The notes beneath the pieces are model-generated. The model was not told the origin of the DNA. It did not search any database and saw only the letters and a list, made by a program, of their open reading frames with translations. A program made the translations under genes and the position numbers. This document shows positions 8,418 to 20,232 of a stretch of 64,000 nucleotides of DNA, piece after piece (the first letter of the stretch is position 1; every line of letters begins with the position of its first letter). Source of the DNA: Streptomyces barringtoniae (lineage in GTDB: Bacteria; Actinomycetota; Actinomycetes; Streptomycetales; Streptomycetaceae). The stretch covers positions 62,001-126,000 of the forward strand of contig NZ_JAJHNP010000024.1 in assembly GCF_020819595.1 (NCBI RefSeq), read 5' to 3'.

Positions 8418-9137
8418 ATGCGCCTCACCCCCCGTGTCGCCACGCTCCTCGTCGTCGCGGCGCTCCCGCTGGCCCTCACCGCCTGTTCGTCCGGTTCCTC
8501 GTCCGACAACGGGGGCACCGGCGCCAAGCCGGCCAAGGCGAAGGACCTGAACGCCGGTCTCGCCACCGGTACGCAGCTGAAGAAGGCGCTGGCGCCGGCG
8601 TCGGTCTTCCCCTCCGGGTTCGCCCCCGAGGCCGACGGCGCCTCCGACAGCGGCGGCCAGTTCCTCTCCCCCGCCGACCGGAGCACCGCGAAGCCGGACT
8701 GCACCAGGCTGGAGAGCACGTCCTGGATACAGGTGACCGGCTTCAAGGGAGGCGTGTCGTTCGCGCAGAACGACTACGTCAACCACGACAAGACCGAGGA
8801 AGTGGCGCAGGAGGTCGACGCGTTCCAGGGCACCACGGCGAACGCGGTGATGAAGCAGCTGCAGACCGTCGCCGGCGAGTGCGCCGGCTTCACGGACACC
8901 GACGCGCACGCCAAGGTGAAGCTCGCGGGCACGTCCACGGCCGGGCTCGGGGACGAGGCCTACACGATGACGCTGACGAGCGGTGTGTGGCAGAACGGCT
9001 CCACCCTCATCGCGGCTCGTTCCGGCAATTCCGTGATCACCGTGCTGTCCACGGCGGGCACGGACAACGGAGCCGCCACCGCGAAGAAGGTGACGACGCG
9101 GATCCTGGACGGCCTGAAGAGCCTGAAGACCGCCTGA
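8418..9137 (+). CDS. Lipoprotein of unknown function
   Basis: A 239-residue lipoprotein. The signal peptide ends in the lipobox ALTAC (Cys23) and is followed by a Ser/Gly-rich tether. The mature part has three or four cysteines (KPDCTRLES, AGECAGFTD) and alternating strands (AGLGDEAYTMTL... SVITVLSTAG), resembling extracellular sensor-type domains such as those of PknH/LppA-like proteins; this similarity is only by eye. GAAGGA lies 7 bp before the ATG. A strong hairpin terminator follows 14 bp after the stop, so it ends a transcription unit that may include the repeated-domain protein upstream. Confidence 0.8.
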   Translation: MRLTPRVATLLVVAALPLALTACSSGSSSDNGGTGAKPAKAKDLNAGLATGTQLKKALAPASVFPSGFAPEADGASDSGGQFLSPADRSTAKPDCTRLESTSWIQVTGFKGGVSFAQNDYVNHDKTEEVAQEVDAFQGTTANAVMKQLQTVAGECAGFTDTDAHAKVKLAGTSTAGLGDEAYTMTLTSGVWQNGSTLIAARSGNSVITVLSTAGTDNGAATAKKVTTRILDGLKSLKTA

Positions 9138-9151
9138 CCGGGTAAGTGGAC

Positions 9152-9178
9152 GCGGCACCCGCTCACAGCGGGTGCCGC
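9152..9178 (+). terminator. Hairpin terminator after the lipoprotein gene
   Basis: GCGGCACCCGCT and AGCGGGTGCCGC form a perfect 12-bp stem with a 3-base loop, 14 bp downstream of the lipoprotein stop. There is no U-tract, as is common in Streptomyces. Confidence 0.85.
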
Positions 9179-9181
9179 GAT

Positions 9182-9300
9182 TCACACGTTGGGCTCGGCG
9201 GAGACGGCGCGCCCCCGCTCCGGTTCGCAGCGGACCGGGGCCAGTGCACCGGGCACCTCGACGTCGTCCGCGGTGTCGAACGGCAGGCCGGTCCAGCGGC
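9182..9300 (-). pseudogene. Possible 3' remnant of a lost gene
   Basis: Between the terminator and the HNH nuclease gene, one minus-strand frame is open for 39 codons with strongly coding-like third positions and a protein-like sequence (TGLPFDTADDVEVPGALAP, EPERGRAVSAEPNV) ending in TGA at 9182. It is preceded by an in-frame TGA near 9302 and has no start codon with a ribosome site. I do not recognise the family. It may be the tail of a deleted gene or chance. Confidence 0.3.
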
Positions 9301-9337
9301 GTCACTCCCGGCTTCACGTCCCTCGGGCCGGCGCGGC

Positions 9338-10063
9338 TCAGCGGGCGCGGAAACGCTCCGGTGCCTTGGTGGGGTTGCCGCCCGTGGGGAGTTTCTGGGC
9401 GGGGCAGCCGCCGAGGACCTTCTTCATGGCGGCCTTCTCGGCGGCGGTGACCCACAGGCCGTACTTCTTCTTCACGGCGACCTGGGCGGCCACATAGGTG
9501 CAGCGGTACCTGCCGTTGGGTGGGAGCCAGGTGGCGGCGTCGCCGTCGCCCTTGCCGCGGTTGGTGCTCGCGTCGACCGCGATGAGGTTGAGGGGGTCGT
9601 TGGCCAGGGCTATGCGCTTGCTCGCGTCCCAGTACTTGGCGCCCTTCTGCCAGGCGTCGGAGAGGGGGACGACGTGGTCGATGTCGACCTGGCTGCGGCC
9701 GCGCCGGTAGGTGATGTCCTTGCCGGAGTAGGGGTCGGGCTCGAGCAGGCCGTAGGAGACCTTGCAGGTGCCGCCGGTGAACTTCACGTCCTTCAGGTCG
9801 CGTTTGAGTATGTCGTCGCGGGTGTCGCAGGAGTTGGCGTCGGTGTCCGCCCATGCGGTGCCGAAGCGGGTCCGGGAGTAACCGGTCTTCGGTGCCCGGC
9901 CCTTGACGGTCAGTGCGTCGACGGCGGCCAGGACCGCGCCGTTGCCCCCGCCCCCGCCCCCGCCCCCGGCACCGGGGGTGCCCTTGTTCTGCCCGGACTT
10001 GCAGCCGGCCACGGCGACCAGCACCGCCACGGCGGCGACCGCCCCACCCCTCAGACGCGCCAC
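9338..10063 (-). CDS. Exported HNH nuclease (DUF1524-type) lipoprotein
   Basis: A 241-residue predicted lipoprotein: GTG start with GGGGGA at 6 bp, a hydrophobic signal and lipobox VAGC (Cys21). An eight-Gly run encoded by a C-rich tract (9947-9970) follows as a tether. The catalytic domain has the HNH signature: DIDHVVPLSDAW (metal-binding Asp and His), the middle Asn in ANDPLNLIAV, and a C-terminal CTYVAAQVAVKKKYGL helix, as in secreted DUF1524/GmrSD-C-like nucleases common in Streptomyces. It probably degrades extracellular DNA for nutrition or during hyphal death. The 9-kb-side neighbour is convergent. The poly-Gly tract is a likely slippage site. Confidence 0.88.
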   Translation of the reverse strand: MARLRGGAVAAVAVLVAVAGCKSGQNKGTPGAGGGGGGGGNGAVLAAVDALTVKGRAPKTGYSRTRFGTAWADTDANSCDTRDDILKRDLKDVKFTGGTCKVSYGLLEPDPYSGKDITYRRGRSQVDIDHVVPLSDAWQKGAKYWDASKRIALANDPLNLIAVDASTNRGKGDGDAATWLPPNGRYRCTYVAAQVAVKKKYGLWVTAAEKAAMKKVLGGCPAQKLPTGGNPTKAPERFRAR

Positions 10064-10252
10064 GGTGCGTCCCCCTTTGCTCGCCCGGGTCCGCCCGTCG
10101 GACACGGGCGGAATCGTTCCGTCCCTTACGGTAACCGCCGCGAGGTCCACTTCAGACGGGGGCCGAAGCGTTGTTTCCGGGCGACCGGTGGTCGAGTTGG
10201 GGCATGGCGGTGCCGTACGGGGGGAGCACGGCCGGCCCACGCGTGAGCCCGC

Positions 10253-10410
10253 TCACAACGGGCCGTCGGCGGCGGACACGAACGGGCGCACCGGGGGGAA
10301 CACGCGGTAGCCGTTGGCGGCGCGTTCGGAAGTGATCAGGTCCGCCGGTTCGTAGTGGCGCAGGGCGCGCGGCGACGCGCCGGTCGCGCCGCCGGCTCAC
10401 CGATCCTCAT
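10253..10410 (-). pseudogene. Truncated, frameshifted MerR-family regulator remnant
   Basis: An ATG with a strong GGGGGG site (10408-10410) begins MRIGEPAA, the typical MerR start. The frame must then slip by one base (the CGN codon expected between Ala and Thr is missing one base near 10385) to continue as TGASPRALRHYEPADL and ANGYRVF, the hallmark MerR wing-HTH. The sequence ends in TGA at 10253, after about 50 codons, lacking the rest of the DNA-binding domain and all of the effector and dimer region. Two independent lesions (frameshift and truncation) argue for a real pseudogene rather than a sequencing error. Confidence 0.7.
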
Positions 10411-10433
10411 GCCCCCCTTCTTCCTTCCGGCTT

Positions 10434-13967
<3,534 letters not shown>

Positions 13968-14124
13968 GGAGGGGCTTTCCGTCCGGTGGTGGGCAACGCG
14001 AATAACCCGACGCGTGTGACGGCCGGGGGTGTCCAGCGTACGACTCCGCCGGGATTGGCGCCGGGGCCTGTGGACAACCCCTGTTTCCCCCGACGGCAGA
14101 AGCACCCGGTTGACGACAGAAGAA

Positions 14125-14162
14125 CCCGGTGCCGGGCAGTCCGAAGACTCCCCGGCACCGGG
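14125..14162. terminator. Long hairpin between the ABC exporter operon and mfd
   Basis: CCCGGTGCCGGG (14125-14136) pairs with CCCGGCACCGGG (14151-14162); the loop itself pairs AGTC/GACT around a CGAA tetraloop, giving one long stem. It lies 57 bp after the exporter permease stop and terminates that minus-strand operon ahead of mfd. Confidence 0.85.
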
Positions 14163-14218
14163 CTTCTCCCCCGCAACCCCCGTGTGCGGTGGTCGTGGCG
14201 CCGGTCCAGCCTGTGCGG

Positions 14219-16801
14219 CTACTCCGTCGCGATGGCGTTCAGGACGTTCATGCGGCCCGCCCGGAACGCCGGGATCAGCGCGGCGAACAGGCCCACGAAG
14301 GCCGAGCCGATGAAGACGGCGGTGATCGTCGGCCAGGGGATCTCGAGAATCTTCAGGCCCTGGAGGGCGAGGAGCTTCTGGGCGGTCGCGCCCCAGCCCA
14401 TGCCCAGGCCGAGGCCGAGCAGGGCGCCGAAGACGGCGATCACCACGGACTCCAGGCGGATCATGCGGCGCAGCTGGCGGCGCGAGAGGCCGATGGCCCG
14501 CATCAGCCCGATCTCCCGGGTCCGCTCGACCACCGACAGGGCCAGGGTGTTCACCACGCCCAGGACCGCGACGATGATCGCCAGGGCCAGCAGGCCGTAG
14601 ATCATGTTCAGCAGCTGGCCGATCTGGTCCTTCAGCGCCTTCTTGTAGTCGGTCTGGTCGCGCACGGTGTACTGCGGGTAGTCGTCGTGCAGGGCCGCCT
14701 TCAGCGCCTTGTAGGCGGCGGCCTGCCGGCCTTCCTTGGCGCTGGCGAAGACCAGTTCGTCCAGCGGCATCCTCTCGGCGGGGACGTACTTGGCGAGCGT
14801 GGCGATGGAGGTGTACTTGGCGCCCTGGTCGATCACGTCGTCGCTGCTGGTGATCGCGCGGACCGTCAGGTGGGCCGTGGCGCCGTCCCGGAACGCGACG
14901 GTGATCTTCGAGCCGAGGCGGATGCCGTGGGCCTTGGCGAACTTCTCGTGGACGGACATCGAGTCGGGCAGGTAGGCGTCCTTGAGGTTCCCGGCGACGG
15001 TCTTCTTGCGCAGGTCGGTCGCGTACGTCGGGTCGGCCGCCGTGATGTCGGTGTCCTTGAGCGTCTGACCGTCCGGGGTGGTGTAGTCGGCCACGGTCGT
15101 CCGGTACTCGGTGACCCGCGCGAGGTCCGGGGTGTTCTTGATGACCTTGACGGCCTGCGGGTTGATGCGCTGGCCGTTGTCGCCCTGGATGATGAAGTCC
15201 GTGCCGACGGTCTTGTCGAGCTGGTCGGTGGCGGAGGCCACCATGGAGGAGCCGACCACCGACAGGCAGGCCACCAGGGCCAGGCCGATCATCAGGGCCG
15301 CGCCGGTGGCGCCGGTGCGGCGCGGGTTGCGCAGCGCGTTGCGCTCGGCCATCCGGCCCACGGGACCGAACATCCGCAGCATGACCGCGCCGAGGATCCG
15401 GACCAGTCCGGCGGCCAGCAGCGGGCCGATGACGACGAAGCCGATCAGCGTGGCGACCACGCCCAGGCCCAGCCAGCCCGACCCGGCCTTGGCCTTGTCG
15501 GCGCTCGCGGCGACGTACAGGCTCCAGCCGCCGGCGGCGGTGAGGAGCAGCCCGATCACCGCGCGGACGGTGCCGGCCCTGGCGTCGGCCGGGGCGCCGG
15601 CGTCGCGCAGGGCGGCCATCGGGGAGACCTTGCCGGCGCGCCGCGCGGGCAGGTAGGCGGCCAGGACGGTGACCACGACACCGAGGAGCAGGCCGACCAC
15701 CGGGGTCGTCCAGGCGACGGTCAGGTCGTCGGTGGACAGATGCATGCCCATCGTGCCCATGAGCTTCATCAGGCCGACCGCGATGCCGACGCCCGCGCCG
15801 ACGCCGAGCGCGGAGCCGATCACGCCGAGCAGCAGCGCCTCGATCAGCACGGACCGGTTGACCTGCTTGCGGGAGGAGCCGATGGCGCGCATCAGGCCGA
15901 TCTCGCGGGTGCGCTGGGCGACCAGCATGGAGAAGGTGTTGATGATCAGGAAGATGCCGACGAGGAAGGCGATCCCGGCGAAGCCGAGCATCGCGTACTT
16001 CATGACGTTCAGGAAGCTCTCGACGCTCTTCTGGTTGGCGTCGGCGACCTCCTTGGCGGTCTGCACCTTGTAGCCGTGGCCGAGGGCGACTGTGACGTTC
16101 TTCTTCAGCTGGTCGTTCGTCACGCCCTGGGCGGCGGTGACGTTGACGTTGGTGTACACACCCGTCCGGCCGACCAGCGTCTGCTGGGCGGTCCTGGTGT
16201 CCAGGTAGAAGATCGCCGCGCCGGGGTTGGTGACCTTGAAGGCGGCGATGCCGGACACGCGCGCGTGGTGGGTGCCGACGACCGAGATCATGCCGATGTC
16301 GTCGCCGAGCTTCAGGTCGTGCTTGGCGGCGGTGTCCTCGTCGACCATGACCTGGTCCGGGCCCTTGGGCGCCGCACCGGAGGTGATCTTCATGGTGCGG
16401 GCGTCGTTGCCGTTCCAGCTGCCGACGATGGTCGGCGCACCGCTGCTCGGCGAGAGCTTGTCCTTCTTGGCGTCGATGACGGTGACCGAGGTGGAGAACA
16501 CCGTGCCCTCGGCCTTGCGCACGCCGTGGGCCTGCCGGACCCTGCCGACGACGGAGGCCGGCATGACCGGCGGCTTGCCGGTGCGGGAGGTGGTCTCACC
16601 GGTGTCGGAGGAGCCCTTGGCGCTGACCGTCACGTCCGAGGACGTGGCCTGGAAGAGTTTGTCGAAGGTGGTGTTCATCGTGTCGGTGAACACCAGCGTG
16701 CCGCACACGAACGCCACCGACAGCAGGACGGCGATCGCCGACAGCGCCATCCGGCCCTTGTGCGCGAAGAAGTTGCGCATGGAGGTCTTCAGGACGGTCA
16801 T
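14219..16801 (-). CDS. ABC transporter permease, FtsX/MacB type, two FtsX domains
   Basis: An 860-residue membrane protein. An N-terminal helix (GRMALSAIAVLLSVAFVCGTLVF) is followed by a large extracytoplasmic region (~40-260). Then come a first FtsX core (LGFAGIAFLVGIFLIINTFS, TREIGLMRAIGSSRKQVNRS), two central helices, a second extracytoplasmic region and a second FtsX core (LAIIVAVLGVVNTLALSVVERTREIGLMRAIGLSRRQL) ending AGRMNVLNAIATE. This is the classic duplicated 8-10 TM organisation of actinobacterial lipoprotein/peptide-type exporters. Its start overlaps the stop of the ATPase gene by 4 bp (ATGA). The substrate is unknown; such systems export or expel amphipathic compounds or lipoproteins. 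Confidence 0.92.
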   Translation of the reverse strand: MTVLKTSMRNFFAHKGRMALSAIAVLLSVAFVCGTLVFTDTMNTTFDKLFQATSSDVTVSAKGSSDTGETTSRTGKPPVMPASVVGRVRQAHGVRKAEGTVFSTSVTVIDAKKDKLSPSSGAPTIVGSWNGNDARTMKITSGAAPKGPDQVMVDEDTAAKHDLKLGDDIGMISVVGTHHARVSGIAAFKVTNPGAAIFYLDTRTAQQTLVGRTGVYTNVNVTAAQGVTNDQLKKNVTVALGHGYKVQTAKEVADANQKSVESFLNVMKYAMLGFAGIAFLVGIFLIINTFSMLVAQRTREIGLMRAIGSSRKQVNRSVLIEALLLGVIGSALGVGAGVGIAVGLMKLMGTMGMHLSTDDLTVAWTTPVVGLLLGVVVTVLAAYLPARRAGKVSPMAALRDAGAPADARAGTVRAVIGLLLTAAGGWSLYVAASADKAKAGSGWLGLGVVATLIGFVVIGPLLAAGLVRILGAVMLRMFGPVGRMAERNALRNPRRTGATGAALMIGLALVACLSVVGSSMVASATDQLDKTVGTDFIIQGDNGQRINPQAVKVIKNTPDLARVTEYRTTVADYTTPDGQTLKDTDITAADPTYATDLRKKTVAGNLKDAYLPDSMSVHEKFAKAHGIRLGSKITVAFRDGATAHLTVRAITSSDDVIDQGAKYTSIATLAKYVPAERMPLDELVFASAKEGRQAAAYKALKAALHDDYPQYTVRDQTDYKKALKDQIGQLLNMIYGLLALAIIVAVLGVVNTLALSVVERTREIGLMRAIGLSRRQLRRMIRLESVVIAVFGALLGLGLGMGWGATAQKLLALQGLKILEIPWPTITAVFIGSAFVGLFAALIPAFRAGRMNVLNAIATE

Positions 16802-17586
16802 GACGTGCGCCCCCGGGCGTCGAAGTCCTTCATGCGGTCCAGGACCTGATCGGCCGTCGGCTGGTACATCTCGTCGACGATCCGGCCGTCGGCGAGGTAC
16901 AGCACGCGGTCGGCGTAGGACGCGGCGACGGGGTCGTGGGTGACCATCACGATGGTCTGGCCGAGTTCGTCCACCGACCGGCGCAGGAAGCCCAGGACTT
17001 CGGCGCCGGCGCGCGAGTCGAGGTTTCCGGTCGGCTCGTCCCCGAAGATGATCTCCGGGCGGGCGGCGAGGGCGCGGGCCACGGCGACGCGCTGCTGCTG
17101 GCCGCCGGAGAGCTGGGTCGGCCGGTGCTTGAGCCGTCCGGCGAGCCCGACGGTCTCCACCACGCGCTCCAGCCAGGCCTTGTCCGGCTTGCGTCCGGCG
17201 ATGTCCATGGGCAGCGTGATGTTCTCGAGGGCGTTCAGCGTCGGCAGCAGGTTGAACGCCTGGAAGATGAAGCCGATCCGGTCCCGGCGCAGTTGGGTGA
17301 GCTTCTTGTCCTTCAGGCCGGTGATCTCGGTCTCGTCCAGGTAGATCTTGCCGCTGGTGACGGTGTCGAGCCCGGCGAGGCAGTGCATGAGCGTGGACTT
17401 GCCGGACCCCGAGGGGCCCATGATGGCGGTGAACTGACCCCGCGCGATGTCCACGTCGACGTGGTCGAGGGCGACGACACGGGTCTCGCCGGCCCCGTAC
17501 GCCTTCACGACCTGCCGCGCCCGCGCGGCAACGGCCGTACGCCCTCCAGTGCCCCCGTGCCTGGGAATGGTCACAGCCGATGTCAC
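16798..17586 (-). CDS. ABC transporter ATP-binding protein (LolD/MacB family)
   Basis: A 262-residue ATPase with Walker A GPSGSGKSTLMH, Q-loop FIFQAFNLLPTLNALENI (typical of the LolD/MacB clade), signature LSGGQQQRVAVARAL, Walker B IIFGDEPTGNLDSR and the switch histidine in VTHDPVAASYADR. It drives the downstream 860-residue permease. The GTG at 17586 is chosen because GGAGA lies 6 bp upstream; the longer frame reads into non-coding sequence. The N-terminus carries a ~25-residue basic extension before VVKAYGAGETRVVALD. Confidence 0.94.
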   Translation of the reverse strand: MTSAVTIPRHGGTGGRTAVAARARQVVKAYGAGETRVVALDHVDVDIARGQFTAIMGPSGSGKSTLMHCLAGLDTVTSGKIYLDETEITGLKDKKLTQLRRDRIGFIFQAFNLLPTLNALENITLPMDIAGRKPDKAWLERVVETVGLAGRLKHRPTQLSGGQQQRVAVARALAARPEIIFGDEPTGNLDSRAGAEVLGFLRRSVDELGQTIVMVTHDPVAASYADRVLYLADGRIVDEMYQPTADQVLDRMKDFDARGRTS

Positions 17587-18007
17587 GGTATATCTCCTAT
17601 GTCGGTCGGCAAATCGGTGAGTGGTGCCCCGGCTTGGCGGGGCGTCGTCTCTGGGTACGTCGTCGAGTCTCGCGGGCGGCGGGGCCCTCGCGCGCTGGTG
17701 CGAAGCCCCCTCTTTCCCGGGGGAAAACCCCACCCCGCCGGTGTGGTCTGCCGCCCCCCAGCGGCGTAAAGCCAGGTTAAGGACCAGGCCCCGCCCCTCT
17801 CGTCCTCCGCCGGGACGAACCCTCCCCGAGCCGTAGTACGGAGATACCCCTAGGGGTGCTCCACCCCCGGGCGGAGCCGTCCTCGGGGTCGTCTCCACCC
17901 TTCGGCGCGGAAAGCCTCCACCCTGCCGTCGCGTCAGGGTCAAGTTCCGGCTGCCGTGGGAAGCTGTCGTAGCGGAAATAGGTGCAAGGGGCACGGGAGG
18001 GGATCCG
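17587..18007. promoter_or_regulatory. 421-bp divergent promoter region with a palindrome (17846-17857)
   Basis: No gene is seen here. The stretch separates the ABC exporter (minus) from the MFS exporter (plus). It contains a TTTCCCGGGGGAAA near-palindrome (~17717-17730) and a perfect 12-bp palindrome ACCCCTAGGGGT at 17846-17857 within GATACCCCTAGGGGTG. Its shape resembles the operators described for copper-type CsoR/FrmR regulators (C-tract, centre, G-tract), but no regulator gene is next to it. The ribosome site GGGAGGGG of the MFS gene lies at the right end. Confidence 0.5.
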
Positions 18008-19513
18008 GTGGGGGGTACGACACCCGCGATACGCGGTGACGAGGTCCGCGGGCAGGACACCCCGCGCCGGGGTGCCGTCGTCGCCGCGCTGATGCTGGCG
18101 ATGGCACTGGCCGCGCTCGACGCCACCATCGTCTCCACGGCCGTACCGCAGATCGTCGGCGACCTCGGCGGGTTCTCCGTCTTCTCCTGGCTCTTCTCCG
18201 GCTATCTGCTCGCCGTGACCGTCACCCTCCCCGTCTACGGCAAGCTGTCCGACACCTTCGGCCGCAAGCCGGTGCTGGTGACGGGCGCGGCCGTGTTCCT
18301 GCTGGGCTCGCTGCTGTGCGCGGGCGCCTGGAACATGGCGGCGCTGATCGCGTTCCGGATCGTGCAGGGGCTGGGCGGCGGGGCGTTGCAGGGCACCGTG
18401 CAGACGCTGGCCGCCGATCTGTATCCGCTGGCCGAGCGGCCGAAGATCCAGTCCAAGCTGTCCACGGTGTGGGCGGTGTCGGCGGTCGCGGGGCCGGGAC
18501 TCGGCGGGGTGCTCGCCGCGTACGCCGACTGGCGCTGGATCTTCCTGATCAACCTGCCGATCGGCGCCGCCGCCCTGTGGCTGATCGTCCGTCATCTGCA
18601 CGAGCCCGGGCGGGAGGCACCGGAAGACGGCGCCCACGCGCGCGTGGACTGGGCGGGCGCGCTCGCGGTGTTCGCGTGCGGCGGGGCGCTGCTGACCGCG
18701 CTGGTGCAGGGCGGGGTCGCCTGGCCGTGGCTGTCGGCGCCCTCGCTCACGCTCTTCGGCACGGGCCTGGCGCTGGCCGGTGTGGTGGTCGTGGTGGAGC
18801 GGCGGGCGGCGCAGCCGATCATCCCCGGGTGGGTGTGGCGGCGCCGGACGATCGCGGCGGTCAACCTGGCGCTCGGCGCGCTGGGGCTGCTGATGGTGGC
18901 GCCGAGCGTGTTCCTGCCGACGTACGCGCAGTCGGTGCTCGGACTCACGCCCGTGGCAGCCGGTTTCGTGCTGTCGGTGTGGACGCTCACCTGGCCGGTG
19001 TCCGCGGCGCTCAGCCAGCACGTCTACCGCCGCATCGGCTTCCGCGACACCGCGCTGCTCGGCATCGGTGCGGCCGCGCTGATCCTGTGCGCGTTCCCCC
19101 TCCTGCCCTACCCCGGCTCATGGTGGCAGCCGACGCTGCTGATGCTCCTGCTGGGCGCGGCGCTCGGGCTGTTCCAGCTGCCGCTGATCGTCGGGGTGCA
19201 GTCGACGGTGGGCTGGTCGGAGCGGGGCACCACGACCGCGTCCGTGCTGTTCTGCCGGCAGACCGGACAGACCCTCGGCGCCTCGCTGTTCGGCGCCGTC
19301 GCCAACGGGGTGCTTGCCGCACGGCTGGGCGGGGCGGGCGATCTGGACTCCGTCACGCGCGCGTTGGACGCCGGCACGGCCCCCGAGGCGACCCGGCACG
19401 CGATCGCCGACGCGGTGCACGCGGTGTACCTCGGCGCGGCGGCCGCGGCGACTCTGGCCTTCCTGGTGCTGCTTCTCGTCGCGCCGCGGCGGTTCCCGGT
19501 GCGCGAGGAGTGA
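18008..19513 (+). CDS. MFS drug exporter, DHA2 (14-TM, EmrB/QacA) family
   Basis: A 501-residue membrane transporter. The first helix carries the DHA2 signature LDATIVSTAVPQIVGDLGG; loop 2-3 has GKLSDTFGRKPVLV (motif A); the motif C region reads AVAGPGLGGVLAAYADWRWIFLINLP. About 14 hydrophobic segments are present, consistent with proton-driven efflux of cationic or lipophilic drugs. The GTG at 18008 has GGGAGGGG at 5 bp. It is monocistronic and divergent from the ABC exporter, suggesting two efflux systems with a shared or overlapping control region; no dedicated TetR/MarR gene accompanies it here. Confidence 0.93.
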   Translation: MGGTTPAIRGDEVRGQDTPRRGAVVAALMLAMALAALDATIVSTAVPQIVGDLGGFSVFSWLFSGYLLAVTVTLPVYGKLSDTFGRKPVLVTGAAVFLLGSLLCAGAWNMAALIAFRIVQGLGGGALQGTVQTLAADLYPLAERPKIQSKLSTVWAVSAVAGPGLGGVLAAYADWRWIFLINLPIGAAALWLIVRHLHEPGREAPEDGAHARVDWAGALAVFACGGALLTALVQGGVAWPWLSAPSLTLFGTGLALAGVVVVVERRAAQPIIPGWVWRRRTIAAVNLALGALGLLMVAPSVFLPTYAQSVLGLTPVAAGFVLSVWTLTWPVSAALSQHVYRRIGFRDTALLGIGAAALILCAFPLLPYPGSWWQPTLLMLLLGAALGLFQLPLIVGVQSTVGWSERGTTTASVLFCRQTGQTLGASLFGAVANGVLAARLGGAGDLDSVTRALDAGTAPEATRHAIADAVHAVYLGAAAAATLAFLVLLLVAPRRFPVREE

Positions 19514-19725
19514 CCCCGCCCGCCGGTGTCCACCGCGACAGCGCAGGTTAACGCCGGTAACTCGCCCCCTCGGAGCGGGTTTCGCCGTAGTAAGCGCATA
19601 CCGACTGGCCAGTTTGGTGAAACCGCCGCGCGGCCCGGAACGCGCGAGTAGCGTGCGTGGCTCCACACCCCCCACCCTCCCTGCGGTCCGCCGCCACGGA
19701 CCCGAGCCACGCAAGGAGTCCCGGG

Positions 19726-20232
19726 ATGTCCTACGACCCGCCGCGCCCGTCGTACGCCCCGCCCCATTCGTCCTACGAGCCGCCCCACCGGCCGTACGAC
19801 CCGCCCCACCCCGCCTACGGCCCACCGCTCCCCTACGACCCACCACCCCCCGCCTCCCTCACCTACCCCTGGCAACCACCGCCCCCGCGGCCCGCCCGCC
19901 CGGACCGCCGGCCGGCCCGTGAACCCCTCGGCCACCACAGCGACCTACGGGTGCTGCGCAGCGCCTACCGCTGGCAGCGGCGTACGGCCACGCTCACCGC
20001 GCTGGGCTACTTCACCCTGTTCCTGGTGCTGTCCGCGTCCGCGCCCGGCGTGATGACGCGCCCGGTCGCCGACGGCATCCCCGCCGGTCTCCTGCTCGCC
20101 CTGATCCAACTCCCGGTCACCTGGCTCGCGATCGCGCTGTACGAGCACACCGCGCGCCGGCACGTCGACCCGCTCGCGGACCGCATTCGCAAGGAGGCCG
20201 AACTGAACGCACGCCGAGGAGCCGCCCGATGA
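19726..20232 (+). CDS. DUF485 membrane protein, partner of the SSS symporter
   Basis: A 168-residue protein. The N-terminal ~60 residues are a Tyr/Pro-rich repeat (YAPPHSSYEPPHRPYDPPHP) likely to be disordered. They are followed by the DUF485 core: a basic segment LRSAYRWQRRTATLTALGYF, two membrane helices (ALGYFTLFLVLSASAPGVM; GLLLALIQLPVTWLAIALY) and the typical end YEHTARRHVDPLADRIR. In other bacteria this family (YjcH) is always beside acetate-type symporters and is thought to assist them. AAGGAG lies upstream of the ATG, and the stop overlaps the symporter start by 4 bp. Confidence 0.88.
   Translation: MSYDPPRPSYAPPHSSYEPPHRPYDPPHPAYGPPLPYDPPPPASLTYPWQPPPPRPARPDRRPAREPLGHHSDLRVLRSAYRWQRRTATLTALGYFTLFLVLSASAPGVMTRPVADGIPAGLLLALIQLPVTWLAIALYEHTARRHVDPLADRIRKEAELNARRGAAR

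Noticed and set aside
10152..10400. 82-codon minus-strand ORF overlapping the MerR remnant
   Set aside because: It uses another frame than the recognisable MerR residues and has an Arg/Pro-rich shadow-like composition.
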